Assembly: GCA_947476625.1 (NCBI GenBank)
Contig: CANJRA010000012.1
Coordinates: forward strand, 16,427-80,426
Direction: 5' to 3'
DNA: 64,000 bases
Source: Fidelibacterota bacterium
Lineage (GTDB): Bacteria; Pseudomonadota; Alphaproteobacteria; Rhodospirillales; Rhodospirillaceae
A program made the position numbers and the translations under genes. Positions 21,841 to 31,934 of the stretch are shown here, piece after piece. The first letter of the stretch is position 1, and every line of letters starts with the position of its first letter. The notes under the pieces were generated by a model that saw only the letters and a list, made by a program, of their open reading frames with translations, was not told where the DNA came from and did not search any database.

Positions 21841-24129
21841 TTATGAAGGTTCCAGAAAACTATCGAGGACTTTTTTGAGGCCGGCCTTGTCGAAGGCAAT
21901 CGCAAGTTTCGGGCCGTCGATTTCCTCGACCAGGCCGTAGCCGAATTTCTGATGGAAAACGCGGTCGCCGATTTTAAAGCCGTGCTCGGATTTTCCGCGC
22001 GAGGCGGTTTCCCAGGTATCGGCTTCAATCATGCGCACCGGGCGGCGCATGCCCGAGCCCGATCTGGCGCCTCCGCTGTCGGAGAGACCGCCCCATCCGC
22101 CGCCGCTGTTGCCGTAGAGACCGGCGTTGGCTTCCTGTTCGACCATCTCTTTGGGCAATTCATCGATGAAGCGCGAGGGAATGCTCGACTGCCATTGATT
22201 GTAGACGCGGCGGTTGGCGGCGAACGACACAAACACACGCTTGCGGGCGCGCGTGAGGCCGACGTAAGCAAGGCGGCGCTCTTCCTCTAAGGCCTTCTGA
22301 CCATTTTCTTCAAGCGAGCGGCGGCTGGGAAAGATGTCTTCTTCCCAGCCCGGCAGGAAGATGCTGTCGAATTCGAGACCCTTGGCGGCGTGCAGCGTCA
22401 TGAGGGTGAGGCTGTCCTGCCCGGCCTGCGCGTCGTTTTCCATCACCAGACTGACGTGATCGAGGAAGCCGGCGATGTTTTCCCACCCCCCCAGACCCGA
22501 GACAAACTCGCGCAAGTTATCGAGACGACCCGACGCTTCGGGCGATTTGTCGGTCTGCCACATGGCGGTGTAACCGGCTTCTTCCAAAACCATGGCCGCC
22601 AGTTCCGACGGCGCCATGACGTCTTGCAATGTGCGCCAGCGGTCGAAGTCGGCGATGAGTGTGCGCAGCGCGGTGCGCGCGGCGGCGCGCAGCTCGTCGG
22701 TCTCGATCATGCGGCGTCCGGCTTCCACCAGCGGCACATTTTGCGCGCGGGCAAGCTGATGGATTTTCTGGATGGTGGCGTCACCGAGACCGCGCTTGGG
22801 TTTGTTGACGATGCGTTCAAACGCCAGATCGTCGTCGGGCTGATGGATCATGCGCAAATACGCAACGGCGTCGCGAATTTCTAAACGCTCGTAGAAGCGC
22901 GGACCGCCGACGACGCGATACGGGATGCCGGTCGTGATCAGGCGTTCTTCGAATTCCAGCATCTGGAAACCGGCGCGCACGAGAATGGCGATCTCGGGCA
23001 GCTTGTGGCCTTGGCGTTGCAAGACCTCGATCTCTTCCACCAGCCAGCGGGCTTCTTCTGCGCCGTCCCAGACACCGCGCACTTTGACCGGCGCGCCCTT
23101 CTCGACGTCGCCTTCGTGGCCGGTGCGCAAGGTTTTGCCGAGGCGGCCCTCGTTGTGGGCAATGAGATGCGACGCCGCCGCGAGAATGGTGGGCGTGGAG
23201 CGGTAGTTGCGCTCGAGCCGGACAACCTTGGCATCGGGGAAATCTTTCTCGAACCGCAGGATGTTGCCGACTTCCGCGCCGCGCCAGGAATAGATCGACT
23301 GATCGTCGTCGCCGACGCAGCAGAGATTGCGGTGGGTTTGTGTGAGCAGCCGCAGCCATAAATACTGCGCGACGTTGGTGTCCTGATATTCGTCCACCAA
23401 TACATAGCGGAATTGGTTTTGATATTGCGCCAGCACTTTCGGCTGCTGCTGGAAGATCGTCAGGCAGTGCAGCAGCAAGTCGCCGAAATCGGCGGCGTTG
23501 AGCGTCTTCAAGCGGTCCTGATAGCTGCGATACAACGCCAGCGCGCGGCCGGCGGCAAAGTCGGTGCCTTGACCTTGGCCGACTTTATCGGGCGTGAGAC
23601 CACGGTCTTTCCAGCGTTGGATAATGCCCATGAGCGCCTGGGCGGGCCATTTCTTGGTGTCGATCTCGTCGGCTTCCATGAGCTGCTTCAGCAGACGCAT
23701 TTGATCGTCGGAATCGAGGATAGTGAAGTTGGAGCGCAAGCCGACGATCTCGCCGTGACGGCGCAGCATACGTACGCCGAGGGCGTGGAAAGTGCCAAGC
23801 CAAATCGCCTCGGCGGCGGGGCCGACCAGTTGCGTCACACGCTCGCGCATTTCGCGCGCGGCGCGGTTGGTGAAGGTGACGGCGAGAATTTGCCAGGGCT
23901 TGGCGAGGTGCTGCGACAGAATGTAGCCGAGACGCGTCGTCAGCACGCGGGTTTTGCCCGTGCCCGCGCCCGAGAGCACCAGTACCGGGCCATCGGTGGC
24001 CAGCACAGCTTCGCGCTGCTCGGGGTTCAGCTTATCGATCCACACGGGTGGTGGTGGCGGAGCAGCGGGCACATACGGTTTCGCCGGTTCGAAAGCAGGT
24101 TCATCGTTGAGTTCGAAGGGATCCGACAC
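21841..24129 (-). CDS. uvrD: ATP-dependent DNA helicase UvrD/PcrA
   Basis: 762 aa SF1A helicase for excision and mismatch repair and clearance of replication blocks. Walker A is LSGAGTGKT (residues 52-60), motif II is DEYQDTN, motif III GDDDQSIYSWRGA, motif IV RLERNYRST, and motifs V/VI are TLMTLHAAKGLEFD and YVGLTRARKRV. The C-terminus (IGDRVFHQKFGYGLVEEIDG) is the Tudor-like RNA polymerase interaction motif of UvrD/PcrA. It starts with GTG, one base after the metF stop, so the two are co-transcribed. Confidence 0.95.
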   Translation of the reverse strand: MSDPFELNDEPAFEPAKPYVPAAPPPPPVWIDKLNPEQREAVLATDGPVLVLSGAGTGKTRVLTTRLGYILSQHLAKPWQILAVTFTNRAAREMRERVTQLVGPAAEAIWLGTFHALGVRMLRRHGEIVGLRSNFTILDSDDQMRLLKQLMEADEIDTKKWPAQALMGIIQRWKDRGLTPDKVGQGQGTDFAAGRALALYRSYQDRLKTLNAADFGDLLLHCLTIFQQQPKVLAQYQNQFRYVLVDEYQDTNVAQYLWLRLLTQTHRNLCCVGDDDQSIYSWRGAEVGNILRFEKDFPDAKVVRLERNYRSTPTILAAASHLIAHNEGRLGKTLRTGHEGDVEKGAPVKVRGVWDGAEEARWLVEEIEVLQRQGHKLPEIAILVRAGFQMLEFEERLITTGIPYRVVGGPRFYERLEIRDAVAYLRMIHQPDDDLAFERIVNKPKRGLGDATIQKIHQLARAQNVPLVEAGRRMIETDELRAAARTALRTLIADFDRWRTLQDVMAPSELAAMVLEEAGYTAMWQTDKSPEASGRLDNLREFVSGLGGWENIAGFLDHVSLVMENDAQAGQDSLTLMTLHAAKGLEFDSIFLPGWEEDIFPSRRSLEENGQKALEEERRLAYVGLTRARKRVFVSFAANRRVYNQWQSSIPSRFIDELPKEMVEQEANAGLYGNSGGGWGGLSDSGGARSGSGMRRPVRMIEADTWETASRGKSEHGFKIGDRVFHQKFGYGLVEEIDGPKLAIAFDKAGLKKVLDSFLEPS

Positions 24130-24130
24130 G

Positions 24131-25027
24131 TCAGGTTTTCAGCTTAATGCCGAGCAGATGGCAAATCGCATAAGTCAGGTCGGCGCGGTTCAACGTGTAG
24201 AAATGAAAATCCGTCACGCCTTCGCGGACCAACGTGCGCACCTGTTCGGCCACCGCGGTCGCCGCGACAAGCTTGCGGGTTTCGACATCGTTTTCCAGTC
24301 CGGCGAAAAGCTCGAACATGTACTGCGGCACTTTTGTGCCCATCTTGATGCAGGAGTTCAGCGTGCCGGTATTGGTGGCGACGATAATCCCCGGAATGAG
24401 CGGCACTTGCAGACCGGCGGCCTGATCGCGGAAGCGCAGAAATACGCCGGGATCAAAGAACGACTGCGTGATGGCGCGGCTAGCCCCCGCGCCGACCTTG
24501 CGCTTAAGGTTCTCTAAGTCGTCGGTCGCGCTTTTTGCTTCCGGATGGACCTCGGGATAGGCCGCGACGCTGATCTCGAAATCAGCAACGCGCTTTAATC
24601 CCTCCACCAGATCGGCGGCATAGGCGTAGCCGCCCGGATGCGGCGCGTATTTACTTTGGCCCTCGGGCGGATCGCCGCGCAGGGCGACGATGTGGCGGAT
24701 GCCCGAGTCCCAATACTGTTTGGCGACGGCGTCGATTTCAGCCCGGGTCGCGCCGACGCATGTCAGATGGGCAGCGGCCAGTAGGCCCTTTTCCTTCTGG
24801 ATACGCGTAACAGTTTCGTGGGTACGCTCGCGGGTGGACCCGCCGGCCCCATATGTCACCGAAACAAATGCGGGTTTAAGCGGCGCCAGGCGCTCGATGG
24901 ACGCCCAGAGCTGCTCCTGCATTTTCTCGGTTTTCGGCGGAAAAAACTCGAACGACACCTGAATGCCGGGGGGGACTGTGTCCTTCCCGTCACGCGGTTT
25001 AACAAGGTTATCAGGAGGACGCGCCAC
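24131..25027 (-). CDS. metF: 5,10-methylenetetrahydrofolate reductase
   Basis: 298 aa flavoenzyme reducing methylene-THF to methyl-THF for methionine synthesis. The TIM-barrel start VSFEFFPPKTEKM has the catalytic Glu; also VTYGAGGSTRERT, LTCVGATRAEID, HIVALRGDPPEG and ITQSFFDPGVFLRF. The start is GTG with AGGA ten bases upstream. The downstream uvrD begins immediately. No metH or ArsR-type regulator is nearby, unlike some alphaproteobacterial metF loci. Confidence 0.94.
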   Translation of the reverse strand: MARPPDNLVKPRDGKDTVPPGIQVSFEFFPPKTEKMQEQLWASIERLAPLKPAFVSVTYGAGGSTRERTHETVTRIQKEKGLLAAAHLTCVGATRAEIDAVAKQYWDSGIRHIVALRGDPPEGQSKYAPHPGGYAYAADLVEGLKRVADFEISVAAYPEVHPEAKSATDDLENLKRKVGAGASRAITQSFFDPGVFLRFRDQAAGLQVPLIPGIIVATNTGTLNSCIKMGTKVPQYMFELFAGLENDVETRKLVAATAVAEQVRTLVREGVTDFHFYTLNRADLTYAICHLLGIKLKT

Positions 25028-25176
25028 GCTTGTATTTCCTTGAATCGTTACTGGTTTATTACGCTGCGGTATGGTACCAGTGCCTGTCTGGGTGGGGATG
25101 GCCTAAGACGATAGAAAATAGGGATATTTCGGCTGCTTTGTAAGGCAATCCCCCGATGAAAAGAATACCCTAAATC

Positions 25177-25938
25177 ATGACTTTCCATACAGTGAGATTG
25201 GCCCTGGCTTTCGGCATCATAGCCTGCCTTTCGGCATGCGCCACCAAGCCACCTGCGAGCGACCCGGTCGCCCTGGCGGCCTATCAGGAAGCCAACGACC
25301 CGCTGGAGCCCTTCAACCGCGCGATGTTCAAGGTCGACGCCGGGTTGGACAAGGTGATCATGCGCCCGGTCATCAAAGGCTACCGCGCCGTAGTGCCGGC
25401 TGACGCCCGCGACAAGGTCGATAACTTTGTCGACAACCTGCGCTCGCCCATTACCTTCGCCAACGACATCCTGCAGGGCCAGTTCAGCCGCGCCGGAACC
25501 ACGCTCGGGCGTTTCCTCGTCAACACCGGCATGGGCTTCTTCGGCTTCTTCGATGTCGGCACCAAGCTCGGTATGGAACAGCACGGCGAGGATTTCGGCC
25601 AGACGCTGGGCGTGTGGGGATTAGGCGACGGACCTTACGTTTATATACCGCTGCTGGGCCCCTCGACGGTGCGTGACGGCTTCGGCTTTGCGGTCGATTC
25701 CTTCGCCATCGATCCGTTGGCCTGGTACAATCGCGGCAACGGCAGCAAGAGTTGGATCCAATGGACCACTTTGGGCGTTACATACATCGACACCAAGGAT
25801 GTGACGATGGACGTGCTAGATGAACTGCGTAAATCGTCGCTCGATTATTATGCCGCTTTGCGTTCGTCCTTTCGCCAAATCCGTGCGAGTGAAGTTCGTA
25901 ACGGCGCACCACCACCGCTTGAAGACTTTGGTGAATGA
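25177..25938 (+). CDS. mlaA: Phospholipid-binding lipoprotein MlaA (VacJ)
   Basis: 253 aa outer-membrane lipoprotein that removes misplaced phospholipids from the outer leaflet and passes them to MlaC. The signal ends in LSAC with Cys21. The family start NDPLEPFNRAMFKVDAGLDK is followed by the characteristic helices and GTTLGRFLVNTGMGFFGFFD, then VWGLGDGPYVYIPLLGPST. mlaC follows after 59 bases; mlaDEFB are not in the window. Confidence 0.94.
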   Translation: MTFHTVRLALAFGIIACLSACATKPPASDPVALAAYQEANDPLEPFNRAMFKVDAGLDKVIMRPVIKGYRAVVPADARDKVDNFVDNLRSPITFANDILQGQFSRAGTTLGRFLVNTGMGFFGFFDVGTKLGMEQHGEDFGQTLGVWGLGDGPYVYIPLLGPSTVRDGFGFAVDSFAIDPLAWYNRGNGSKSWIQWTTLGVTYIDTKDVTMDVLDELRKSSLDYYAALRSSFRQIRASEVRNGAPPPLEDFGE

Positions 25939-25997
25939 AGACTGTGGTGAGTAACGCCGTACATTTTTGCCGCATAAGTGCCTTATTTAATCGGTAG

Positions 25998-26645
25998 ATG
26001 TTTCGCATGACCATTTCAATGTTCCCCCGCCGCTCCGCTACCGCCCTGCTCCTTGCTCTGTTTGCGTTCGCCGCAGCACCCGCGCATGCACAGGCGACGA
26101 ATGCCGATCCGGCCTTGTTTGTCGGCGACTTCTCGCAGAAGGGCATCAACGACATCCTCGCGGCGCCGATTCCGAACAAAGAGAAGCAGCAGCGCTTCCG
26201 CACGATGTTCACGCAGTACTTCGATCTGCCCGCCATCGGCCGCTTTATCCTAGCGCGCTACTGGAAAGCCGCAACACCGGCAGAACAGGAAAAATTCACG
26301 ACCCTGTTCGAGGACGTGATTGTTTACACGTGGTCGCGCCGCTTCTCCATGTACAACGGACAAACACTGAAAGTCGCCAGCAAGCAGGCCGACGGTGAGA
26401 ACGGCACACTGGTGAAGTCCACCATCACCAGCACCAGCGGCAACTCCAACTTCGGCGTCGAATGGCGTCTGCGCCAGCGTCCGGAAGGATGGAAGGTGCT
26501 CGATATCGTCATCGAAGGCGTGAGTATGGCGATCACCTATCGCCAGGACTACGCCACCATCATCAGCCAAACCGGCAGCTTCGCCGGATTGCTGTCCCAG
26601 ATGGAAAAACAGGTGGCGAAGTTGAAGGCGCAGCAGGGCGCGTAA
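25998..26645 (+). CDS. mlaC: Periplasmic phospholipid carrier MlaC (Ttg2D)
   Basis: 215 aa. A cleavable signal peptide (RRSATALLLALFAFAAAPAHA) precedes the MlaC/Tol-Tol-Ttg2 domain with FRTMFTQYFDLPAIGRFILARYWKAATPAEQ (seen as consecutive pieces) and WKVLDIVIEGVSMAITYRQDY. MlaC shuttles phospholipid between MlaA in the outer membrane and the MlaFEDB transporter. ATGs at 25998 and 26007 are both possible. It probably forms a two-gene operon with mlaA, ended by the terminator at 26679. Confidence 0.93.
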   Translation: MFRMTISMFPRRSATALLLALFAFAAAPAHAQATNADPALFVGDFSQKGINDILAAPIPNKEKQQRFRTMFTQYFDLPAIGRFILARYWKAATPAEQEKFTTLFEDVIVYTWSRRFSMYNGQTLKVASKQADGENGTLVKSTITSTSGNSNFGVEWRLRQRPEGWKVLDIVIEGVSMAITYRQDYATIISQTGSFAGLLSQMEKQVAKLKAQQGA

Positions 26646-26678
26646 GGGCTCGGGCTTTCGAGCACCACACAAAAAAAA

Positions 26679-26717
26679 ACGGCGCCGCAGAGAAATTATG
26701 CGGCGCCGTAATCTTTT
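26679..26717. terminator. Bidirectional terminator between mlaC and the PepSY gene
   Basis: Stem ACGGCGCCGCA (26679-26689) with TGCGGCGCCGT (26699-26709), 9-base loop. It is flanked by an A run on the left and a T-rich run on the right, so it can stop both mlaC (plus) and the PepSY gene (minus). Confidence 0.88.
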
Positions 26718-26732
26718 TAACGCCACCGCGAT

Positions 26733-27257
26733 TTACTTCGCGATGATGTTGCCAGTCGTGGCGTCGACCGCGTGTTTTACTTCTTTGCTGCCGACGAGGA
26801 CTTCGACGACGTACTGAGCTTTCTTATCGTCGACTTCGATGGAGGCTTCGATGGCTTGGCCGCCGGTTTGTTTTTCGACTTTGGCGACGGCGTCTTTCAG
26901 GGACGACTGGGCGGTGGCGGCGGCGATGCGTTCGTCTTTGCCTTCGTGGTCGACGACCTTGGCGACGATGCTCTTGTTCTCCATCGGCATTGAGGCGGTC
27001 GAGGTGCCGTCGAGTTTGTAGTGGGTGACGGCGTCGCCCTTCAGCACGGTGACTTCATAGACCGGCGCGTCTTTTTCTTCGTCGAGCTTGATTTCCATGA
27101 CGGTGCCGCCGGTGGATTTTTCCGACGCGGAAATCGCTTGGTGCAGCGAAACTTTGGATTTATTGAGCGCGGATTCCACGCCCACCTGGGCCAATGCAGG
27201 AAGGCACAAGATGCCCGAGCAAAGCAGCGCGGTTGAAACGGTTCGGAATGTGGTCAT
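26733..27257 (-). CDS. Exported protein with two PepSY-like domains
   Basis: About 174 aa. The start MTTFRTVSTALLCSG at 27257 is preferred because GGAGAAG lies just before it; an upstream in-frame ATG uses that same ribosome site as codons. A signal peptide ends near PALA-QVG. Two similar repeats follow, LHQAISASEKSTGGTVMEIKL and LKDAVAKVEKQTGGQAIEAS (each shown in part), each continuing to a (Y/V)VEVL strand, the PepSY pattern. Such proteins are periplasmic and often inhibit proteases or sense conditions; the role here is unknown. Confidence 0.82.
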   Translation of the reverse strand: MTTFRTVSTALLCSGILCLPALAQVGVESALNKSKVSLHQAISASEKSTGGTVMEIKLDEEKDAPVYEVTVLKGDAVTHYKLDGTSTASMPMENKSIVAKVVDHEGKDERIAAATAQSSLKDAVAKVEKQTGGQAIEASIEVDDKKAQYVVEVLVGSKEVKHAVDATTGNIIAK

Positions 27258-27449
27258 GTTCTTCTCCATCGGTTTTTAAGCCGCGCGGATATCCCGCGCG
27301 CATGCAGACTTAAACGGAGTGTTGAGAGTCAAAGTTCCGTGGCCGCGTGGTAACGAGAGTCGGTCGATCCCTGACGTCACAACCATCGCGCGACAAAATG
27401 CGGCGGCGATAGGGCGCGCGATCTGTTATCCTGGGTTCAGGAGGGACTT

Positions 27450-28355
27450 ATGACATCCATCGCATTACTCGGCACCGGCCTCATGGGCGCGCCCATGGCT
27501 GTGTGCATTCTTAAAGCTGGGCACACATTGGCGGTTTGGAACCGGTCGATGGACAAAGCCGCTGGGCTTGCCGCGCAAGGTGCGCGCGTCTGCGCAACGC
27601 CGGCGGAAGCCGTTGCAGGCGCGGATATCGTCATCACCATGCTGGCCGACGGGCCGACTGTGACCAGCGTGCTGTTCGCGCAAGGAACGGCGGCGGCATT
27701 GAAGACGGGCAGCATTGTTGTCGACATGAGTTCGATTCCGCCAGATATAGCGCGGGAGCATGCAGCCACGTTGGCGGCGCAAGGTGTGCTGCATCTCGAT
27801 GCGCCAGTGTCGGGCGGAACCAAAGGCGCTGCGGCCGGCACGCTGGCGATTATGGCGGGCGGGACCGAGGACGCCTTCGCGCGCGCTAAGCCGGTTTTGG
27901 AAAGCATGGGACGGCCGGTGCTGATCGGCCCGAGCGGTACAGGGCAAATCGCCAAGCTGGCCAATCAGGCGATTGTCGGCATCACCATCGGCGCGGTGGC
28001 GGAGGCTTTGTTGTTGGCGGCGGCCAACGGTGCGGACCCGGCCAAAGTGCGCGAGGCGCTGACGGGTGGATTTGCCGACAGCATGATTCTGAAACAACAC
28101 GGTCAGCGCATGTTGGACCGGGCGTGGGCGCCGGGCGCGCCGGTTAAAACGCAGGTGAAAGACCTGCGCACCATCATGGCCGCCGCGAAAAGCGCCGGGC
28201 TCGATTTGCCCATCGCCGCGCGCGTCACCGCATTATACGAAGACTTGCTGGCCGAGGGGTACGGCAACTGCGATCACAGCGCGTACCTTTTAGAGCTTGA
28301 GCATATCAATCCGGGCAAACGCCTGGGCGATAAGCCGGATCAAATGCCAACTTAG
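27450..28355 (+). CDS. NAD(P)-dependent beta-hydroxyacid dehydrogenase (3-hydroxyisobutyrate dehydrogenase family)
   Basis: 301 aa. The N-terminal Rossmann motif is LGTGLMGAPMA (7-17). The substrate-binding motif is DAPVSGGTKGAAAGTLAIM (118-136), and the catalytic Lys is Lys169 in GTGQIAKLANQ. It oxidises or reduces small beta-hydroxyacids such as 3-hydroxyisobutyrate, tartronate semialdehyde or succinic semialdehyde; sequence alone does not choose. AGGAGG lies directly before the ATG. No mmsA or glyoxylate gene is adjacent. Confidence 0.88.
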   Translation: MTSIALLGTGLMGAPMAVCILKAGHTLAVWNRSMDKAAGLAAQGARVCATPAEAVAGADIVITMLADGPTVTSVLFAQGTAAALKTGSIVVDMSSIPPDIAREHAATLAAQGVLHLDAPVSGGTKGAAAGTLAIMAGGTEDAFARAKPVLESMGRPVLIGPSGTGQIAKLANQAIVGITIGAVAEALLLAAANGADPAKVREALTGGFADSMILKQHGQRMLDRAWAPGAPVKTQVKDLRTIMAAAKSAGLDLPIAARVTALYEDLLAEGYGNCDHSAYLLELEHINPGKRLGDKPDQMPT

Positions 28356-28370
28356 ACTGGAGCCTGTAGC

Positions 28371-28396
28371 CACGCATTTGTGATGAAGCATGCGTG
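28371..28396 (+). terminator. Weak hairpin after the dehydrogenase gene
   Basis: CACGCAT / ATGCGTG 7-bp stem with a 12-base loop, 16 bases after the stop codon. No T run follows, so termination here is uncertain. Confidence 0.3.
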
Positions 28397-28511
28397 ACCT
28401 ACATATCTAGGCCTTCACCTCCACTATCATCGCGCACCTCGTAAGCCGGCTTCGGGCGTACACTACGCGTGTCCTGTTGATCTCAATCCACCGACATCAA
28501 AGGAGTGCGTC

Positions 28512-28640
28512 ATGAAGCTTCAATTGCATCTTCCGGAACAGTGGGCCAATCACTGGGAATTCGTAAATTCCGACGCTTTCACGACCGTGGTCGCCGCCTT
28601 GGCGATTACGGGTATCGTGTTCTTATTCGTCGTTTTGTGA
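28512..28640 (+). CDS. Small membrane protein, 42 aa, unknown
   Basis: A complete ORF with AAAGGAG seven bases before the ATG, the strongest ribosome binding site in the neighbourhood. The product begins MKLQLHLPEQWANHWEFVNS, and residues 24-42 (TTVVAALAITGIVFLFVVL) form one hydrophobic helix ending at the C-terminus, so it is probably a tail-anchored or single-pass inner-membrane protein with a short amphipathic N-terminal part. It stands alone between the dehydrogenase gene and cspA. No family was recognised. Confidence 0.7.
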   Translation: MKLQLHLPEQWANHWEFVNSDAFTTVVAALAITGIVFLFVVL

Positions 28641-28720
28641 CCTAATCGGGCGTAAATCGCCTCCGCTACGTAATAAAAGTCCATATAAAGCCCTTGCGGG
28701 GGCTGGGGCGATTTGACGGC

Positions 28721-28748
28721 TTGCTTAATCCGAAAACTGGCCTATCCT
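28721..28748 (+). promoter_or_regulatory. Possible cspA promoter and long leader
   Basis: TTGCTT (28721-28726), 16-base spacer, TATCCT (28743-28748). It would give a leader of about 130 bases containing the hairpin CTTTGCG/CGCAAAG at 28828-28846. Long structured leaders are known for cold-shock genes. The match to consensus is only moderate. Confidence 0.3.
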
Positions 28749-28888
28749 GAGGGCAGTCTATTTCTACGCTTGCCTTGTTCAATGCCCCGTAGAGGGCCCA
28801 AGATAACGCCGGATTCAGATGAAGAGGCTTTGCGGCAGTCGCAAAGTCACAATATGCGCCATTCGCGCGTTTTCTTAAGGATAGTAAC

Positions 28889-29092
28889 ATGGCTGAAGGT
28901 ACAATTAAGTGGTTCAACGCTCAGAAGGGTTTCGGTTTCATTGAGCCGAGCAGCGGCGGCAAAGACGTGTTCTTGCACATCAGCGCCGTTGAACGCGCTG
29001 GCTTGAGCACCGTCAACGAAGGCCAAAAGGTCACGTACGACGTCGTGAACGAGCGCGGCAAAGACGCCGCCGCGAACCTGAAGGTTGCGTAA
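28889..29092 (+). CDS. cspA: Cold-shock protein, CspA family
   Basis: 67 aa single cold-shock domain. RNP1 is KGFGFIEP (13-20) and RNP2 is DVFLHISAV (26-34); the N-terminus MAEGTIKWFNAQ is typical. It binds single-stranded nucleic acid and acts as an RNA chaperone. AAGGA precedes the ATG. The 248-base upstream region has a candidate promoter and a leader hairpin, and a strong terminator follows. Confidence 0.95.
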   Translation: MAEGTIKWFNAQKGFGFIEPSSGGKDVFLHISAVERAGLSTVNEGQKVTYDVVNERGKDAAANLKVA

Positions 29093-29125
29093 GCAACCCA
29101 ACGACTCACGTCGTTGAAAAGTTTA

Positions 29126-29155
29126 AAGCCCGGAGCTTTCATGCTCCGGGCTTTT
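29126..29155. terminator. Terminator after cspA
   Basis: Stem AAGCCCGGAGC (29126-29136) with GCTCCGGGCTT (29143-29153), 6-base loop, then a T run. An A-rich left flank means it could also serve the convergent gene at 29179. Confidence 0.9.
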
Positions 29156-29178
29156 TCTTTGTCTACTTTCCGGCGGAT

Positions 29179-29526
29179 TTAAGAACTGCGCCCGTCGTAG
29201 GGCTTGATCTCCAAGTCTTTGAATTCGACGTCTTCCAGGCAGCGCACATTGATGGCCGCGGTAGGGTTGCCCTTGGGGTCTTTGGCCTCGGCAAAGGGCG
29301 CTGTGCCGCAGCGCAGGCAGAAGTGATGCTGGATCACGTGCTTGTTGAACGTGTACGTGCCCATGTAGTGCTCGTGCGTCTCGTGGCGTAACTGGGCGCG
29401 CGGCACAAACCACAAGAGGTAGCCCTTGCGGCGGCAGTGCGAGCAATTGCACTCGAGCACCTGGCCGATGTCGCCGTCGACTTCAAAACTGATATCGCCG
29501 CAATGACAGCTGCCTTTATGCGCCAC
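29179..29526 (-). CDS. GFA/CENP-V family zinc protein
   Basis: 115 aa. The Cys pattern fits the glutathione-dependent formaldehyde-activating (Gfa/CENP-V) fold: Cys7 and Cys9 in SCHCGDISFEV, Cys26, Cys28 and Cys31 in ECNCSHCRRKG, and Cys70 and Cys73 in FCLRCGTAPF, binding two zinc ions. Members bind glutathione adducts or have no known activity; glutathione chemistry here is only a family-level guess. It is the last gene of a probable leftward ettA-exonuclease-GFA operon. Confidence 0.85.
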   Translation of the reverse strand: MAHKGSCHCGDISFEVDGDIGQVLECNCSHCRRKGYLLWFVPRAQLRHETHEHYMGTYTFNKHVIQHHFCLRCGTAPFAEAKDPKGNPTAAINVRCLEDVEFKDLEIKPYDGRSS

Positions 29527-29574
29527 GGCCTTCTCCCTATGAACTCACGTGATGAATGATTAACGCCCTGCTTA

Positions 29575-30066
29575 TTAACGCAGTGTGCGTTGATAGGTTT
29601 CCTGGATAACCCAGGCATCGAGGCTGGCGCGGTGGCGGCTTTTATTGACCTCGGCCAGCACCCTGTCCTTCTCGGCGTGCCAGCGTTCCATTTGATCTTC
29701 GGACAGAATCATCTCGAGCGCGCTGACGCTGAATTTCATATCCAGACCGGCGGCGTGAAACAGCATGGTGAGCCACGGCTTGTCGACCACCCAACCATCG
29801 GAATACAGCGTTTTACCTTCGAAGCGCTGATTGAGCTCCTCGGCGACTTCGCGGGCAGGTTTGCCGTAAGCCTCGAGAATATCGCGCGCGATACGGTGAA
29901 CGCTCTCGGCACTTTCGTCCCAATGGTTCCAGCCGGAAGCCGGCACGATCAGCGCGCAATATTTCGTATCATCGTCGAGCGCTACGCCAATCTCGATAGG
30001 GTAGCTCGTGCCGCCAAAACCCGAGGCTTCGACGTCGATGATGATGGGCTTCTTTTGCGTACTCAT
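29575..30066 (-). CDS. DEDDh-type 3'-5' exonuclease-like protein
   Basis: 163 aa. Exo I acids are Asp11 and Glu13 in IIIDVEASGFGG; Exo II is probably the Asp in LYSDGWVVDKPW; Exo III is HRASLDAWVIQET, with His and Asp spaced as in DEDDh enzymes. It is short, with no other domain. AAGGGGG lies before the ATG, and it begins 21 bases after the ettA stop, so it is likely in the same operon. The nucleic-acid substrate is unknown. Confidence 0.75.
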   Translation of the reverse strand: MSTQKKPIIIDVEASGFGGTSYPIEIGVALDDDTKYCALIVPASGWNHWDESAESVHRIARDILEAYGKPAREVAEELNQRFEGKTLYSDGWVVDKPWLTMLFHAAGLDMKFSVSALEMILSEDQMERWHAEKDRVLAEVNKSRHRASLDAWVIQETYQRTLR

Positions 30067-30087
30067 GAGCCCCCTTGAGAGCCGACC

Positions 30088-31767
<1,680 letters not shown>

Positions 31768-31880
31768 CTTGTTGAAATCCTTAGTTAAATTCCCTGCTGA
31801 GCGTGCACACGCGGTGTACACGCTCCACTGATCGTCCGTGCAGGTTTCCTGGCAATCAGAACGCTCGGGGCGCTCTAAAG

Positions 31881-31919
31881 AAAAAAGCCGCTGGTTTCAA
31901 TGGAAACCAGCGGCTTGAT
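31881..31919 (-). terminator. Terminator after the exported hydrolase gene
   Basis: 14-bp stem (31885-31898 with 31903-31916) and AATG loop. On the minus strand it is followed by TTTTTT, 19 bases after the hydrolase stop. A partial T run on the other side is weaker. Confidence 0.88.
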
Positions 31920-31934
31920 TTTAAGCAATGAAGG

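Noticed and set aside
27283..27300. GC-rich palindrome GCGCGG-ATAT-CCCGCGC as an operator
   Set aside because: Short, GC-biased and in a GC-rich region; no support beyond chance symmetry.
28650..28718. AAATCGCC/GGCGATTT inverted repeat upstream of cspA as a riboswitch
   Set aside because: Arms are about 50 bases apart with no known riboswitch core, and they lie upstream of the likely transcription start.
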